The translations under genes and the position numbers were made by a program. A DNA stretch of 64,000 bases from Adiantum capillus-veneris (taxonomy: Eukaryota; Streptophyta; Polypodiopsida; Polypodiales; Pteridaceae): the NCBI GenBank assembly GCA_014529385.2, contig CM043958.1, forward strand, positions 142,470,734 to 142,534,733. Reading direction: 5' to 3'. The notes beneath the pieces were generated by a model. The model was given only the letters and a program-made list of their open reading frames with translations. It did no database searches and was not told the origin of the DNA. This document shows positions 23,860-35,680 of the stretch, in pieces (the first letter of the stretch is position 1; every line of letters begins with the position of its first letter).

Positions 23860-26372
23860 TGTTGGGAGGCATTGTAGCACGACCTAATTGCAACCCACAC
23901 AAAATTATCAAATCTGGGGATTGGCAACACGGCTAGGGCATGGAAGCATGAGCATCGGATGAATAGAAATAGAGGATTCAAGAGATCACCTCTTCAATTC
24001 AAGTAGAGATTAGCCATGGCAAAACTAACTCTAAACCTACTCTAATCACTAATCAAACAACTCCTACACACATCAAGTCCACCGAAGTCCGACTTACCAT
24101 AGACTAGAAACCCCAAACACACTAATGATAAGCACACACTAATTAGCACATGCCAATCACGGTACTTCATCAATATCTACACACACGAGGTGAATGGTGC
24201 TAGAGTTTCATACAACCTATCTACACACAAGCAAACAATAGGGCACACACACTAATTACAAGATTAAGACCCAACTTAATCAACCTAATCAGTGATGCTA
24301 AATCTCACAAATCAAATGCTTATGGAATAGTAGGAGTGGTTATGTCATAATAATCAATATCTAATTCTCCTAAATGATTTTCTCATGTTAAACTGATCAT
24401 TTAATATGGGGAAGTGCCAGGGGAGAAAAAGCTAGAATATTGGTTAAGCTAGCAGACCGACCACAGTAGGGATCCAAAGGAGGGAAAATAGGGATCCAAA
24501 GGGGGGACCATCTGCAAAAGAGCCATGTGCAACCATGGGCTAAAAATACCCTAAGGTTCAGCCCATTAAGACTTCCAAAATGCTAAGGTTCCAAAATTCA
24601 AAGGTTGTGTCCAAAGGTCAACCATGGGGAAATTGGATGCTTTGTGTGTGTCCAAAAAGTCTTTACAAATCCCTACTTAGGAGGGGGCGAGCCTTGCTTG
24701 TAGAGGATGAGAGAGAAAGTCACACACACACACACACACACACAAGCTCCCTTTACACAAAGGGAATGAGGGACACATGTCAGCTCCCTAGCCCAGATGC
24801 CCGCAAGGTGTACCCAATTCCTATTGGATGGCCTTGGAGGTGGACCAATGAGAATTAGGCTAGAGGAAATCTAGTTTAATTAAATAATAAAAAACTTAAT
24901 CCCAAGGGGTCCAATGAGCATTCAACAGCCCAATGGCTTGCCTGATTCCTATTGTCCAGGAGGCAAAGGGGTCCAATGAGAGTTTAGTTGAATTATTAAA
25001 TTACCTAAAGCTCTCACAAAAGGGGAAAGGGGGACACATGTTAGAAGGCTATCACTTATGCTGCTTAATTTTCATTGGCTAGCCTTAGGGAGGTCCGATG
25101 AGAGGATAGCATGAGAAAATAGCAAGAGGGGTCGACCAAGAGAGAGAGAGAGGGGGCTAATTTTTGCAAGGATTATCACACACACACTCACACAATCTCA
25201 TGTGTGACGTAAAGAAGACTCTCTCTCCTTCTCAAGCTTTAATGGAAAGCTTATCACCTACTCCAAGCTTGTGAGAAGGGAGGCCTACACCAACAACTCT
25301 TGGCTTTGTGATGCAAATCCAACCAAGAGCCAAGCTTCAATGCATGCTCATCTCCTCTACCATGCTAATTACTAAGCTAAGCTATGCTAATATGAGTGAT
25401 TATGTGAGGAGATGTACATCTTTCTCGTAAGAATACTTCCACTTCCTCTCAATCTACTCTCATACCCTGCTAGATCTCACCATCTTCGAAGGTGTGTGAG
25501 GTCTTGGGTCTGAGACCGGGGAGAATTAATGTTGTGTTTGATAAGTGTTTTGCTTAGTGCATGAAGCTTTCATCTTCATTGCACTAGCTAGTCTTGAAGG
25601 AACACAAAGAATTGTATTGTACAATGTCTCTCTTGATGGGAGAAACCATAATACAAAGCCTTTTGGAGGGGCGACCGGATCCATGAAAATCCGGTCCTCA
25701 ACTGTTGTCAATAGCTTAATTTCTCTCTCTTTTGAAAGTATTGTTCACGCTATCTAACTAGGTGTTATGCTTTTTGTTGCTCTCTCCACCCAAGCACTCT
25801 TGTAATTATCATTAGGAATCTATTCTAATGAAATGCCCACTATGTTCATGCTAATTTCCGCTACACACAAGTTTTTAGGCCATTAAATGTTACATGTTAA
25901 TAGCAAGAAGTACATACATATCTCAAATCTAGAATAAGGAAAGTGTAATACTACTTCATGACAAGATGAAATGTAGAGAAGAAGTAGACTAATGAGAAAA
26001 TAAGTATTATATTAATAAGGAAGAGCTTACTCTAATTACAATGGTTAGCACTAGCCTCTCAAGCATAGACATTAAGCTCAAGGCTATGCCATATAGTTAA
26101 CACTCAAGAGAGAGGGAGCTCTCAAAAGTGGATTCTCAAGAGTGGATACTCAAGAATGAAGCCTCCTTGCATAAAGGCTTCCTTTTAAAGACTTTCACTA
26201 CAATCCCTTCTCCTGTGGGTTTAAGTTTGAGCCCTCTAACTAGCATATACAACTTTGGAACTCCAAGTGAGCCCAAGACTTATACAAACTGAGTTGGAAA
26301 TATTATGTACAACCATAGCATATCTTCCACTTGATGCATATTTGGTGTAGCCTGTGTTAGCCGCTGCTAACA
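23860..26372 (-). repeat. 5' LTR of the LARD-like element, with insertion
   Basis: In plus orientation it begins TGTTGGGAGG and ends GCTGCTAACA, giving TGTT...AACA ends. Without the inserted 24343-25894 it is about 956 bases. It matches 6357-7146 over its inner part. Confidence 0.82.
24343..25894. mobile_element. Solo-LTR-like insertion (1552 bp)
   Basis: The sequence TGTCATAA...GTTACA interrupts the LTR copy; the uninterrupted state GTGGTTAATAGC is seen at 6680. Flanks are GGTTA (24338-24342) and TGTTA (25895-25899), a 5-bp duplication with one substitution. TG...CA ends and no coding domain indicate a solo LTR. It holds an AC run (24721-24743), an AG run near 25140 and no match elsewhere in the window. 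Confidence 0.75.
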
Positions 26373-27362
26373 GTGATATATGGTTTTTTTTTTTTAAGAC
26401 AAAAAAAAAAAAAATTGGCAAATTTTTTATTGTCTTCACATAGTTTGAGATGGGTGGTAAAACAGTTATCTTACTGTAATTGTAATGTTATGTTAATGGC
26501 ATTTGGTAAATGGATAAACTGACGCATGTTACAAAGCATATAGCTGATTGGTAAAATCTGTAGCTGACTTGTAACTTTTGGTCTGTTTAAACATAAGTGA
26601 GTATATGTCTCTTTATCAAGAAGTCTCAAAAAAAAACTTTTAAACATGCTGGTATGATGGGTATTATAAATTGTTGGCATTAATTCCCACCCAAGATCAT
26701 GTAAGGTTACCATACTCGTTGGAATATGGTATCTGGGACTAATTAAAAAAAAAACGCTTTTAATGGTACACTTTCCATGTGTTGTCAATATCTCATAAAT
26801 AGATATTTATTTTAGGTTCAAGCTAAGGGCATTGCATACAATTACAAAAGTACTGCTAGAATGTGTGTATATATAGTGATCCAATCAGAATGGCAATTAT
26901 CAATGAGAAAATACTTGTAGAACGTAACAAACAAGAACTAAACCCTGTGGTAGTTACTCATGATACAAATGAGATTACCATGTTTAGGACTAGACCTTTT
27001 CTTGCCGAAAAAGCCAAAAATATTGTACATTACCCTGAATAACTAACATTGTATTGGCATTTGAGTGTGTGGTGGGTGTTTTATGGGATTGACAGTGATA
27101 ACAAGAGGCTGTGGTTGCCTGGTACCTGTCTACCCGCAATGCTTACGTGTGTTCTAATACATCCGTATTGTTGGATGTTGGCAGAATAAACTTCAGTCTT
27201 ATTCTATAGAGGATTCGTCGCCACAACCTCTGTAGCAAAATGATGTACTTCTGATCAATATTATGAATGGAAATGGTGTTACATATTTCAATATTGTTTT
27301 ATTGTATTGGTGTTTAGTATAATTTAAGTATACAGTTTGTATATCAAAGGGGATTTTTATAA

Positions 27363-27363
<1 letters not shown>
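26373..27363 (+). repeat. PLE pseudo-LTR (family A), 3' part after the interruption
   Basis: It continues the pseudo-LTR split at 6356 and matches 1-1018 closely, including the end GGATTTTTATAACAA before AC. It carries no gene. Confidence 0.7.

Positions 27364-27364
<1 letters not shown>

Positions 27365-27400
<36 letters not shown>
27365..27400 (+). repeat. (AC)n between PLE units
   Basis: About 18 AC units mark the boundary between the family A pseudo-LTR and the next unit. Confidence 0.95.
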
Positions 27401-27401
<1 letters not shown>

Positions 27402-27770
27402 TGTTACTTTCCTTTATGTTTTTAGCGTATTAGAAAAACTATAGTAACCCCTAAATGTTGTCATTTTGGCTATATATCTCCACTATAGCCCTACACTTTT
27501 CCTAGTTACACTGATGAGTCGGTATCCACTGTGGGATAGAACCCTTAAAGGGTCATAATGGTTGCAAGACCCTAGCTGGAAACTAAATAACGTGGTTAAA
27601 TTTTTTTTTGGGCCTCACCTACCTTGTCGGGAAGCACAGTGATGGATTTTCTCTACTGTGCCCGACCGCATCAGAGGCGGCTACTCGTTTTTGGTTCCCC
27701 AGGAGGAGCATGCTCTACTCAGTGCCCTCTACGTGCTACACGCCATGAGTGATGGTGGTCTTCCTTCTTC

Positions 27771-27805
27771 TATTTAAAGAGGTGAGGGTGCATTGTGCCC
27801 CTCAC
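27771..27805 (+). promoter_or_regulatory. TATA box and GTGAG hairpin
   Basis: TATTTAAA (27771-27778) is followed by GTGAGGGTGCA...TGCCCCTCAC (27782-27805) and TTAG. The same TATA, then GTGAG...CTCACTTAG layout occurs at 39030, 42323, 48187 and 51350. Confidence 0.6.
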
Positions 27806-27877
27806 TTAGACTTGTGTGTGTTCTACTTGCATAAAGAGATAGGATTGTGTGTTTGTTTATTCTCTGCTGCACCAAAC

Positions 27878-27904
27878 ATGGAGCTTGTAACTCAACCGAC
27901 ACAG
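27878..27904 (+). CDS. Mini first exon (MELVTQPTQ) with GT donor
   Basis: Nine codons from ATG to CAG, then GTTAGC. The exon at 48291-48317 is also nine codons, starts MEL and ends TQ, although the DNA differs. This suggests that the short coding exon, and not only the donor, is kept. Confidence 0.45.
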
Positions 27905-28339
27905 GTTAGCCACTAAGCTTGTTATTAAGGTTTTCTTTTATTTTTTGCTTGTCTTAAGATAATGTAAATAACTGGCTATGGTAATCATTGTCACTCAAAG
28001 CTTGGTAAGGCCCAATGTATGGGTTGGCTATACCTAACAATACATTGGATAGTTTAAATACACATGTGGCAAACTAATGATCTTGCTACTGGGTTTCAGT
28101 TCTGAGTAACCCTGTGTAATACAATTCAGTGGTCTAAGGTTCGCCTTAAATAATTGGGATGTGGCTTAAGGTTTGTTGACCGCTTGACTTAGCAAAACTC
28201 TCAATTTTGACTACTCTTTGTTAATTATTCATCTGGTTTAAAAATATTGGGGTATGTTGTAAATAACTGCTACTGCTTGGCTTGGCACTGTAGGGCTCTG
28301 TTGTTGATGGCATGACGTACTGATGGTGCATAAAAATCT

Positions 28340-28740
28340 ATGGGATGGGGGGTATGCCCTGCATGTTTACTGGTTTTTTGACTTGTTAGAGGTTGCAGGT
28401 CGTACAAAATTACTAGCCAAATTGAGTAATGGGGTTTTGGCCCGCCGGCTGCGTACTTTTATTGGATTTTTTATACACAATGGTTGGGGGGATTTTTTGG
28501 GGATTGCCCCGGCTGCATACTAACACTGAACGTGTTCAAATTAAATCTTTTGGGATGGGGGGTATACCCTAAGTGTTTACTGGTTTTTAGACTTGTTATT
28601 GGTAGTGGTTACAGATCGCTAATTGAATATTGGGGGTTTGGCCCACTGACAATATACGAATGTTGGATTGGTTATAGTTGGTTGGGGTTTTTTTGGGGGT
28701 ATGCCCCGGCTACATACTAATACTAGACTTGTTCGTTACT
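28340..28740 (+). repeat. Tandem duplication, unit about 205 bases
   Basis: The segment starting GGGATGGGGGGTAT (28344) and ending GCCCCGGCTGCATACTAA is repeated from 28553 with substitutions. Both halves contain TTTACTGGTTTTT and ACTTGTT blocks. Confidence 0.8.
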
Positions 28741-29814
28741 AGTAGTCTTGATAAGATGTTACAATACTTTTGCATTCACATGGTGGGGTATAGTTCAAAA
28801 ATAAACCCATAAAGATATATATTCCTTTTACTTCATGGTTTGACATTCGGTCCGCTAGGGTTCTCTGTCACTTGGTTTGCTAAGAGATGTATAATTATAG
28901 TAAGTGATATTCAAACTGGGGAAAGGATTGGTTTCCATGAGCCCTAATGGGCATAAAAGTGTATCTGTCCTAAATAAACAAAAACAAGCTTGATATTCTT
29001 GAACTATAAATGGATTTTTAAAGGCTTCTTTTATGGCTTCATGTGGTGGAGCTTCACTAATTTGGAAAAGTAAAAACTCAAAAAATATTGATAAAGATGT
29101 TGATGGGGGAATAAGACACTTGGATTAGAAGGGAATATGGACTTCTAATCAGAATAATATTTATGCTCAAATATAAACTTTGGTTTTTTTTTGGAACACG
29201 TAAATACTTTGGACTAAGCTTCTTGTAAGTTTAAAAAAAGTTGTAAGATGGACATGGAATACAGTCCATTGATACCTGTAAAACACATCCAAGGCTAACA
29301 TCTCTATTGTCTAGTTTGGATGGATGCAGGTAACGACTCTATCTTATCTTGGAAGGTCTTTCTGGCTTAAAGCAGTTTTCCACACATGATTACACATACA
29401 CCTACTGCAATGGAAGTACTTTTGATATCTGTATAGTAACACCATATTAGAGAGTTTGAGACTTTGGAGCCAGCCTGGGAATCACCAATGTCTTGTAGAT
29501 TTGTCCATATGGGCAAATCTCAAACAAGTTTTTAAGGTCAAAGCCTTCCTCAAGGTAGCATGTGAAAAGGTCTTCTGAGCCCTACTCCCTGCTCTTAGAA
29601 CTTTGGCTAAGATTTGGCCATGTGGTCAAATCTTAACCTTGTTTTCAAAGTGGGAATCGGGAATTTCCCAAATTCAGTAATATGCTTCATTCTTATAAAC
29701 ATTGTACAAAGATAATTCTAAAACTAAGTTGTTTTTGTACTTATGATTTTCCTTTCTCTGGAGCCAGCTGTCTTTGAATGTAAAAGTTTAATTATGTATT
29801 ATTATTTATGTTAA

Positions 29815-29836
29815 AACACACACACACACACACACA
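29815..29836 (+). repeat. (AC)n at the end of the solo unit
   Basis: About 11 AC units. Downstream lies unrelated, degraded gypsy sequence, so this is the right edge of the PLE-like unit. Confidence 0.95.
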
Positions 29837-29939
29837 ACCATAAGCATACAATTTAGTACAATAATGGTGCAAATTGCGAGGACCAGTTGAGGATGCATAC
29901 TGCAACCAATCAAGGAGTTAATGGAGTTCCATCATCATC

Positions 29940-30480
29940 AGAGTCTCCTCCTACAATGAAGGACAATAAAAATTTCATCATGGATAAAGGATCTCAAGAT
30001 GCTGGTTTACAAAGGTGAAGATGGGGGACACAATAAAGATGTAGTGAATACTTTTTTGCATAAGTGGATAGACATTCAACATTATTGTACTAGATGCCTT
30101 TTGTCCCATGAAAACTGGGCTAGTACTTGAAGGCAAGGCCTACAACTGGTGGATGTCGCTAAAGCCAAAGAAAAAGCTCACAACTTGGACATGATTTCAA
30201 GTTATGTTTGAGAAGGATTGCTTCCTAGTAATGAGAGTACCATAAACTAGCAAGCATGGGATGCATGTTTATGAATACTTCATCTCTCAGAACACTTTTA
30301 TTACTTGTTATAGGGGAGTTATTTTCAAGGTGGATGGTCTCAACAAAATTTTAAAATGTTTGGAAATTCTTACAACGATTGCAACCTAATGTCAAGGAAA
30401 AAAATTACATCCTAAAACTTTGGAAGATGCCATGTCTTAGGCATTAGTTTATGACACAAATGAGAAAGGGCTTCGTGCTA
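29940..30480 (+). pseudogene. Degraded gypsy gag (old element 3)
   Basis: Among many stops, KGKAYNWWMSLKPKKKLTTW at about 30130-30190 matches the WW-containing core of plant Ty3 Gag (compare DAKIWWKQH in gypsy 2). It is followed by VYEYFISQNT-like text. No frame is long enough to be functional. Confidence 0.6.
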
Positions 30481-30654
30481 AATTTTTCATAGCAAACAAT
30501 ATATGTTCTAATTAAGAAAAAAACAAATGCAAAGCATCTTCATCTAAGCAAATACTATACAAAAAAGGTTAAGGTCCCTTGTGATCCTTTATCTACTCTA
30601 AAGTTTTCAAGAGCAAAGAAGGATAATTTGTGTTTCAAATATTTTTCAAACAAG

Positions 30655-31106
30655 CATACATGCTTGAATGCCCTTTGAATCAAAATTCAGATGTGGACCA
30701 AGCCAAGGGAAATGATAAAGTGGTAGTAAAAGGCAAAGAAGAGGCTCTATGCATTGTCCCACTATTGCAATCAAGTGAGTTCATTAATTTTCTCAGGTGA
30801 ATTATCTCACTATATAGCAACTCATTACTGTTTACTCACATCCTCCATGTGGGAACAATCAATGTGTCCTAAAGGGCATTCAAGCATACCATGCATGAAT
30901 ACCCTTTGAATCAAAATTCAGATGTGGACCAAGCCAAGGGAAATGATAAAGTGGTAGTAAAAGGAAAAGAAGAGGCTCTATACATTGTCCCACTATTGCA
31001 ATCAAGTGAGTCCATTAATTTTCTTAGGTGAATTATCTCAGTATATAGTAGCACATTATTGTTTACTCACATCCTCCATGTGGGAACAGTCAGTGTGTCC
31101 TAAAGA
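30655..31106 (+). repeat. Tandem duplication, unit about 230 bases, in old element 3
   Basis: GAATGCCCTTTGAATCAAAA (30668) and GAATACCCTTTGAATCAAAA (30897) head two copies that run together to TGGGAACA.TCA.TGTGTCCTAAAG. The duplication arose inside already non-coding gag-pol spacer. Confidence 0.85.
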
Positions 31107-31528
31107 TTTAGTTCATCTTCACGATTACATTAATGGATTAAGGTGCACATACTCATTGATGATCGAGCCACACACGAATTTTGAATTATGATTTTGGTTA
31201 AAAGATTAAAGTTTTCACAAACTAAGAGTACCCATAGTTATACTAGATCTCTTATGCAAGGGCAAGGCTTTGATGTTTAGGATACTCTAGTTAAAGATGT
31301 TCTGTTGGAGGTATAGGTGAATCCAACAACATTGAATTGTTAAGTTATGAACATTTCAAGAGCTGATGTGGCTCTTGGACATCACTGGATACTGGAGTTA
31401 TTGTAGCAAGCAAATGAAAGAGAGAAACTTTATTTGTGTCACAATGTGCCTCACTTGTATGTACATGAAGATAAAAGCTTTAAATTTGATTTTTATTTTC
31501 AAAATGATGAACTTGATCAAGTTTTTTA

Positions 31529-32650
31529 GGATTATAAAGATGTATTTCTTGATGATTTTCCTCCAGGGTTAGCCTTTAGCAATCAACACATTACACATGT
31601 GAAACGATAGTAAACCTATTAAAAAACCAACATATAGGCTTAGTCAATTTGAAGCTAAAATATTAGAATGTCAACTTGCTTATTTTCTCAATAAGGGTTT
31701 TATTCAAAGTAGTTCTTTTCTATCCAATGCTTTTGGTGAGGAAGAAGGATATCTCTTTTAACATGTGTATAAAGTATTGTGGTTTGCATAGGTTGCAATA
31801 AACAATAAATATCATATGCTCACAATTGATGAGCTTTTTGACCAACTCCAAGGGGCTCGATGATTCATAAAGATTGCTTTAAGGTTTGGATAACATCAAT
31901 GACAAAATGACTCAAGTGATATTCCTAATGTAGATTTTTGTGCACAATTTGGTCATTTTGCATTCCTTGTACTTCCTTTTAGATTAACAAATGCTTTTGC
32001 TTAGTTTATGACACTTATGGGCATGATCCTATGGCCTTATTTATGTAAGTTTGTCGGTTTTTTTTTTGGATGACATCTTCATTTAAAATTCCAAAGAGGA
32101 ATATTTAAAGCATCTAAAAAATAATCTTTGATTTGCTTAGACAAAATGCATTATGTGCCAAAAACAATGTGCTTTCATGCAAACAAAGCGCAGTACTTTG
32201 GCCATGTTATTTCCTTTGATGGTCTTAACATCAAAACTAGTAAGGTAGATCTTATTTTGAAGTAGCATTCTCCCCAAAATATGGAAGAGCTTCAAATTTG
32301 TTTGGGTACGATTGGCTATTATTGCAGGTTTGTTAAGAATTATGCAAGATAGTTATGCTTATGAATGACCAATTGAAGGGTTAGGGTCACCAATTTATGA
32401 GCAAGATGAGTGGCACAATAAATTTGATAAGCTTAAGCTATTGTTCCTTTATTGAACATCATTAAGCTAGAGAAAGTTTTTTTTTTGGTGATTGTTGCCA
32501 ATAATAATGTTGTTGGTATAGTTTTGGTGATTGATGCCAATAATAATGTTGCTGGTGTAGTTGTACTTAAAGAGGGTAGAGTGATGTCAAGAAAATTGTG
32601 GTCTAGCTAGGAAGGTGCAAAACATGTAGTTGTGAGAGTTCGTGGGGTGA
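31529..32650 (+). pseudogene. Degraded gypsy pol (old element 3)
   Basis: Recognisable pieces in order are DYKDVFLDDFPPGL (31529, pre-RT linker), YRLSQFEAKILE and NKGFIQSS (RT fingers), LTIDELFDQL, FLVLPFRLTNAFA (motif B) and FGHVISFDGLNI. The IGYYCRFVKNYAR block (thumb) follows. The motif C DD pair is not readable in one frame. A 41-base tandem duplication lies at 32478-32560. This is far older than gypsy 1 and 2. Confidence 0.7.
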
Positions 32651-33498
32651 AAGTCACAAACACTTTTTCCAAAAATCACTTATGTTGTTCATAAGCCCTC
32701 TTTGTCACAAGATGGTTCAAAATCTTAGAGCATTCATAGTAGGGAAATCACAAACTCTCTACGTTCTAAATATGCTTGGAATGTGCCATGTAACTGCGAC
32801 TTGGTTCATGATAAAAAGATCACAAGTTCACAGCCAGATTTACTAAAAAGAGCAATGGAAAGAACTTAAAGTTTAGCCATGAAATCTCAAGACATACACA
32901 AGCATAAAAACCATTCAAAAACCCAACCTTTTCCATGGTATTTTGTAGCCTCACCTCCAATTGCACAATACATTATAACATCAATCTATTGATAGGAAAA
33001 CTCAAGGTTCCTCCTTCAAGTTGACCACATTATGATTTTATAGAGATTAAGAGCTCTCATATTCAAACCCTTACACAATTTTGAAGGAGTAGCATGCTAA
33101 TTCACACCCTCACAAGCTCATATGGAAGAAGAAAGAGAGGTGAGACTGCAATACACACTCATAGAGAAACCATGAAGTGAATATACACAAGGGGAAACTT
33201 TTGACTCTAAAAATAGACTTTTGCCCCGATAGGATAAAATTCACTTCCTTCAACCTTGAAAAAATATTCTCACAATCTTCAATATGATCTAAAAAAAATT
33301 TAGGACACCCCCTTAAATCTATAGCTTTGGGTGTCTACTTGAATTGGTGGACTTACTACCTATGTTCCGGACACGGGTGGCAAAGTGGTAACTACCACCT
33401 AATTCCTAGTAAAAAAGGGGGCTCTTTGGTGGCTCTATTTTGAAAAAATAATTTAATTATTGCCCCATTTAATGACAAGGGACACATTCTCAATAGCC
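32651..33498. other. Stretch without recognised gene
   Basis: AT-rich sequence between the old pol remnant and the copia LTR. I see no domain, promoter or repeat match to the rest of the window; it may be the unread 3' part of element 3. Confidence 0.4.
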
Positions 33499-33506
33499 TG
33501 TTGTGG

Positions 33507-33568
<62 letters not shown>

Positions 33569-33869
33569 CCCCCTTTTTTTAAATGCATGAGCATTACAAA
33601 TTTTCCTGTCATGGTTTATTGATGAATTTGTTTAACTCCAACTATCCAAAGTATAAGTTGTTACCATATATGTGGTAGTGATGTGTGCCAATATGACACT
33701 TTTTCCCTCACTAGGAGGTTTTTCCCCTGTGCATTATATATACGCCCATCACTCTAGTGAAAACTTAACTTACTATTTGTACAATCAACAAAACACTCCC
33801 TATTGTGTGACTTGATCTTCTTCATCTTCTCTAATTTGTGTGCACATCCTTGCAACCCTAATTCCAACA
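33499..33869 (+). repeat. 5' LTR of a Ty1/copia element
   Basis: TGTTGTGG...TTCCAACA gives matching TGTTG/CAACA ends around 371 bases. It contains a long CT run (33508-33566), a C run and a TATATATA at about 33735. A primer site follows two bases after. No second LTR is seen, so the element is truncated. Confidence 0.75.
33508..33573 (+). repeat. (CT)n then C-run
   Basis: About 29 CT units running into eight C and seven T, inside the copia LTR. Confidence 0.95.
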
Positions 33870-33871
33870 AT

Positions 33872-33883
33872 TGGTATCAGAGA
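33872..33883 (+). other. Primer-binding site of the copia element (tRNA-iMet)
   Basis: TGGTATCAGAGA matches the plant initiator-Met primer site in its first 11 bases and follows the LTR end after two bases. Confidence 0.85.
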
Positions 33884-34194
33884 AGGTTGCTTCCTCATGG
33901 GCATAATTGTCAACATTGCCAAAATTCACCTGCTCACTTTCTTCAATTGTTGAGCTTTGCTGAGTGTCAGTAGGTCAAATAATATTTTGGGAGCACTCAT
34001 ATAGCTGAGTGTGCTTAGAATTCTGATTCAGGCTGATTTTGGCATCCGTTTCCACTACATGTAGTATTGTGCATGCAATTTCATTCTTTTATGCAGGATT
34101 TATGTTAGTGCAAATTTTTGCATAACACGCCCCTTACAGTTATCTTTGGGTTGTGATACGCAACATGTGTTAGTACTACTTCATTTTTCCTCTT

Positions 34195-35420
34195 TTGAAG
34201 TATTTTTCAAATCAGGTTCAATCATTCATGCACCATGGCTTACAACAACACATGTTTTCAAGATGTTTCTTGTTAGAGGAAAAATTGGATGGGGATAACT
34301 ACCCAATGTGGTCTTCCATGATGACACATGTTCTTGTATCAAAGGGCATGTATATTGTTGTGCAAGGCCAATATTGATGTAGGTCCACTTTCTGTGGATA
34401 CAAGCTCTATTGAGGATGTTCAGGTTCTAGCAGATCTATTGCTGCTAGATTTGTTTTGCCTATGAATTAGCAATCTCATTGGGATGTAAGAGATGTGCAG
34501 GATCATGCATTAATTGCATTATGTGTAAAGCACAATATTATTCCTAACATTTGCTCAACAAAATTATCAAAATGGGCTTGGGATACTCCAATTGGTCTTT
34601 ATGAAAGTTGCAAAGAGCTGGAGTCAAAAATTATGCAAGAGGAAGATGACATGGAAAATTTTGTTGCTGGTATCAAGGATATCAATGAGCAACTCATTTT
34701 TGTAAGTAAAATTATTTCAAAGAGCACTTGTGAAGACTGTTAATGCATTGCTAGACTCTTAGCAAACTTTTGCTAGTATTTGGAGACTTATGACCAAAGG
34801 AAACCCTCAAGTTTGATGCATTATGCACATTTTTGTTAAAAGAGTCACTTTCAAGAAAGAATAGAGCAAAACATCGTCTATTGTTGCTCAAAGAGGAGGT
34901 GGTAATAGCAGTGTAGCCACGTCTCGTGGCTCTTTTATGAGTACCAAATCACCTATGTCTAGTGCTTCTATTGGAAGAAACTCGCTTGGGAATTTTGGAA
35001 AAAAAGGAAAGAAGAAGATGCATTGCCATTATTGCAAGGCTAATGATCACTTGATAAAGCAATGTCCTAAGTTGAAGGCAAAATAAGCCAAGAAGGAAGA
35101 TGCTAGATCTACTACCAATGTAGCTATTTTAAATAGAGATTGTGATGTTGATGTAGATGTAGAGTGAGCATTTAGTTCAGAGTGTACTTATGACCCTTTT
35201 TTCCATGGTGCAAGTATGTCAATTAACTATAGAGTAACATGTTTGGTACTTTGATAGTCGTGCTACAAAGCACATTACTTTGTATCATGGTTTGTTTGCC
35301 TCTCTCAAGGCTGTCCCTCATGGGAATACGATCAGTTGTCCCAATAGTGCCTCTTATCCTGTTTAGGGATTTGGCAATATTGTGCTAACTCTTGTGTAAA
35401 TGGATGTTCTTTCACACTTT
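34195..35420 (+). pseudogene. Copia gag and protease start, broken
   Basis: LDGDNYPMWSSMMTHVL at about 34285 is the start block of copia Gag. WAWDTPIGLYESCKELESK and KIMQEEDDMENFVAGI follow at about 34570-34670. A complete CCHC zinc knuckle reads CHYCKANDHLIKQC (about 35023-35064). WYFDSRATKHIT (about 35246) is the protease site, with Ser-Arg-Ala where Ser-Gly-Ala is normal. Stops and shifts separate the pieces, and sequence after about 35420 is not copia, so integrase and RT are absent. Confidence 0.8.
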
Positions 35421-35680
35421 TTGACCAAGTGAAAGGTTCCCAACCTACCGAAACCACGGTCAAGATGGGGTCCTTTATAGGTCTCTAGGTCCATTAAAAG
35501 TTAAGAGTCTCTAAGTAAGAAGGATCCAGGGAATAGACCTTTACCATTGGTAATGGCTTGGGACTATAGCCCTAGAGATGGACCTAGTCCTGTCTCGCAA
35601 CAAAAATGGGACAAAAATCCTAAAGCTCAAAAACGTTTTTTTGGCCCTATAAATTTCGCAATTGGGCTAAGATATCCTAG
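35421..35680. other. Unassigned junction between copia fragment and PLE units
   Basis: No domain is seen. Copy-specific sequence ends near AACTTGGCAAAAGTAATAAT (35681), from where the repeat shared with 46836 begins. Confidence 0.4.

Larger units (their letters stand above)
27401..29814 (+). mobile_element. RT-less PLE-like unit (solo pseudo-LTR) bounded by (AC)n
   Basis: The unit lies between AC runs. In order it has a TATA box with the GTGAG hairpin, a nine-codon ATG exon with a GT donor, a tandem duplication of about 205 bases, two related hairpins near 29496-29634, and a 3' region matching 49582-49928. No RT is present. The organisation equals that of 47802-49928. Confidence 0.6.

Noticed and set aside
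24343-25894. Possible DNA transposon with ATGT... ends and a 3-bp GTT duplication
   Set aside because: TG...CA ends with a 5-bp duplication (GGTTA/TGTTA) explain the junction better, and no terminal inverted repeat longer than about four bases is seen.
27511-27566. Hammerhead-ribozyme-like text: CTGATGAG, a possible stem II, GAAC, a short stem and GTC
   Set aside because: Hammerheads are known in PLE pseudo-LTRs, but here the core has GAAC in place of GAAA, and the bases before CTGATGA do not pair with those after GTC, so no stem I forms. It is not repeated in the other units.
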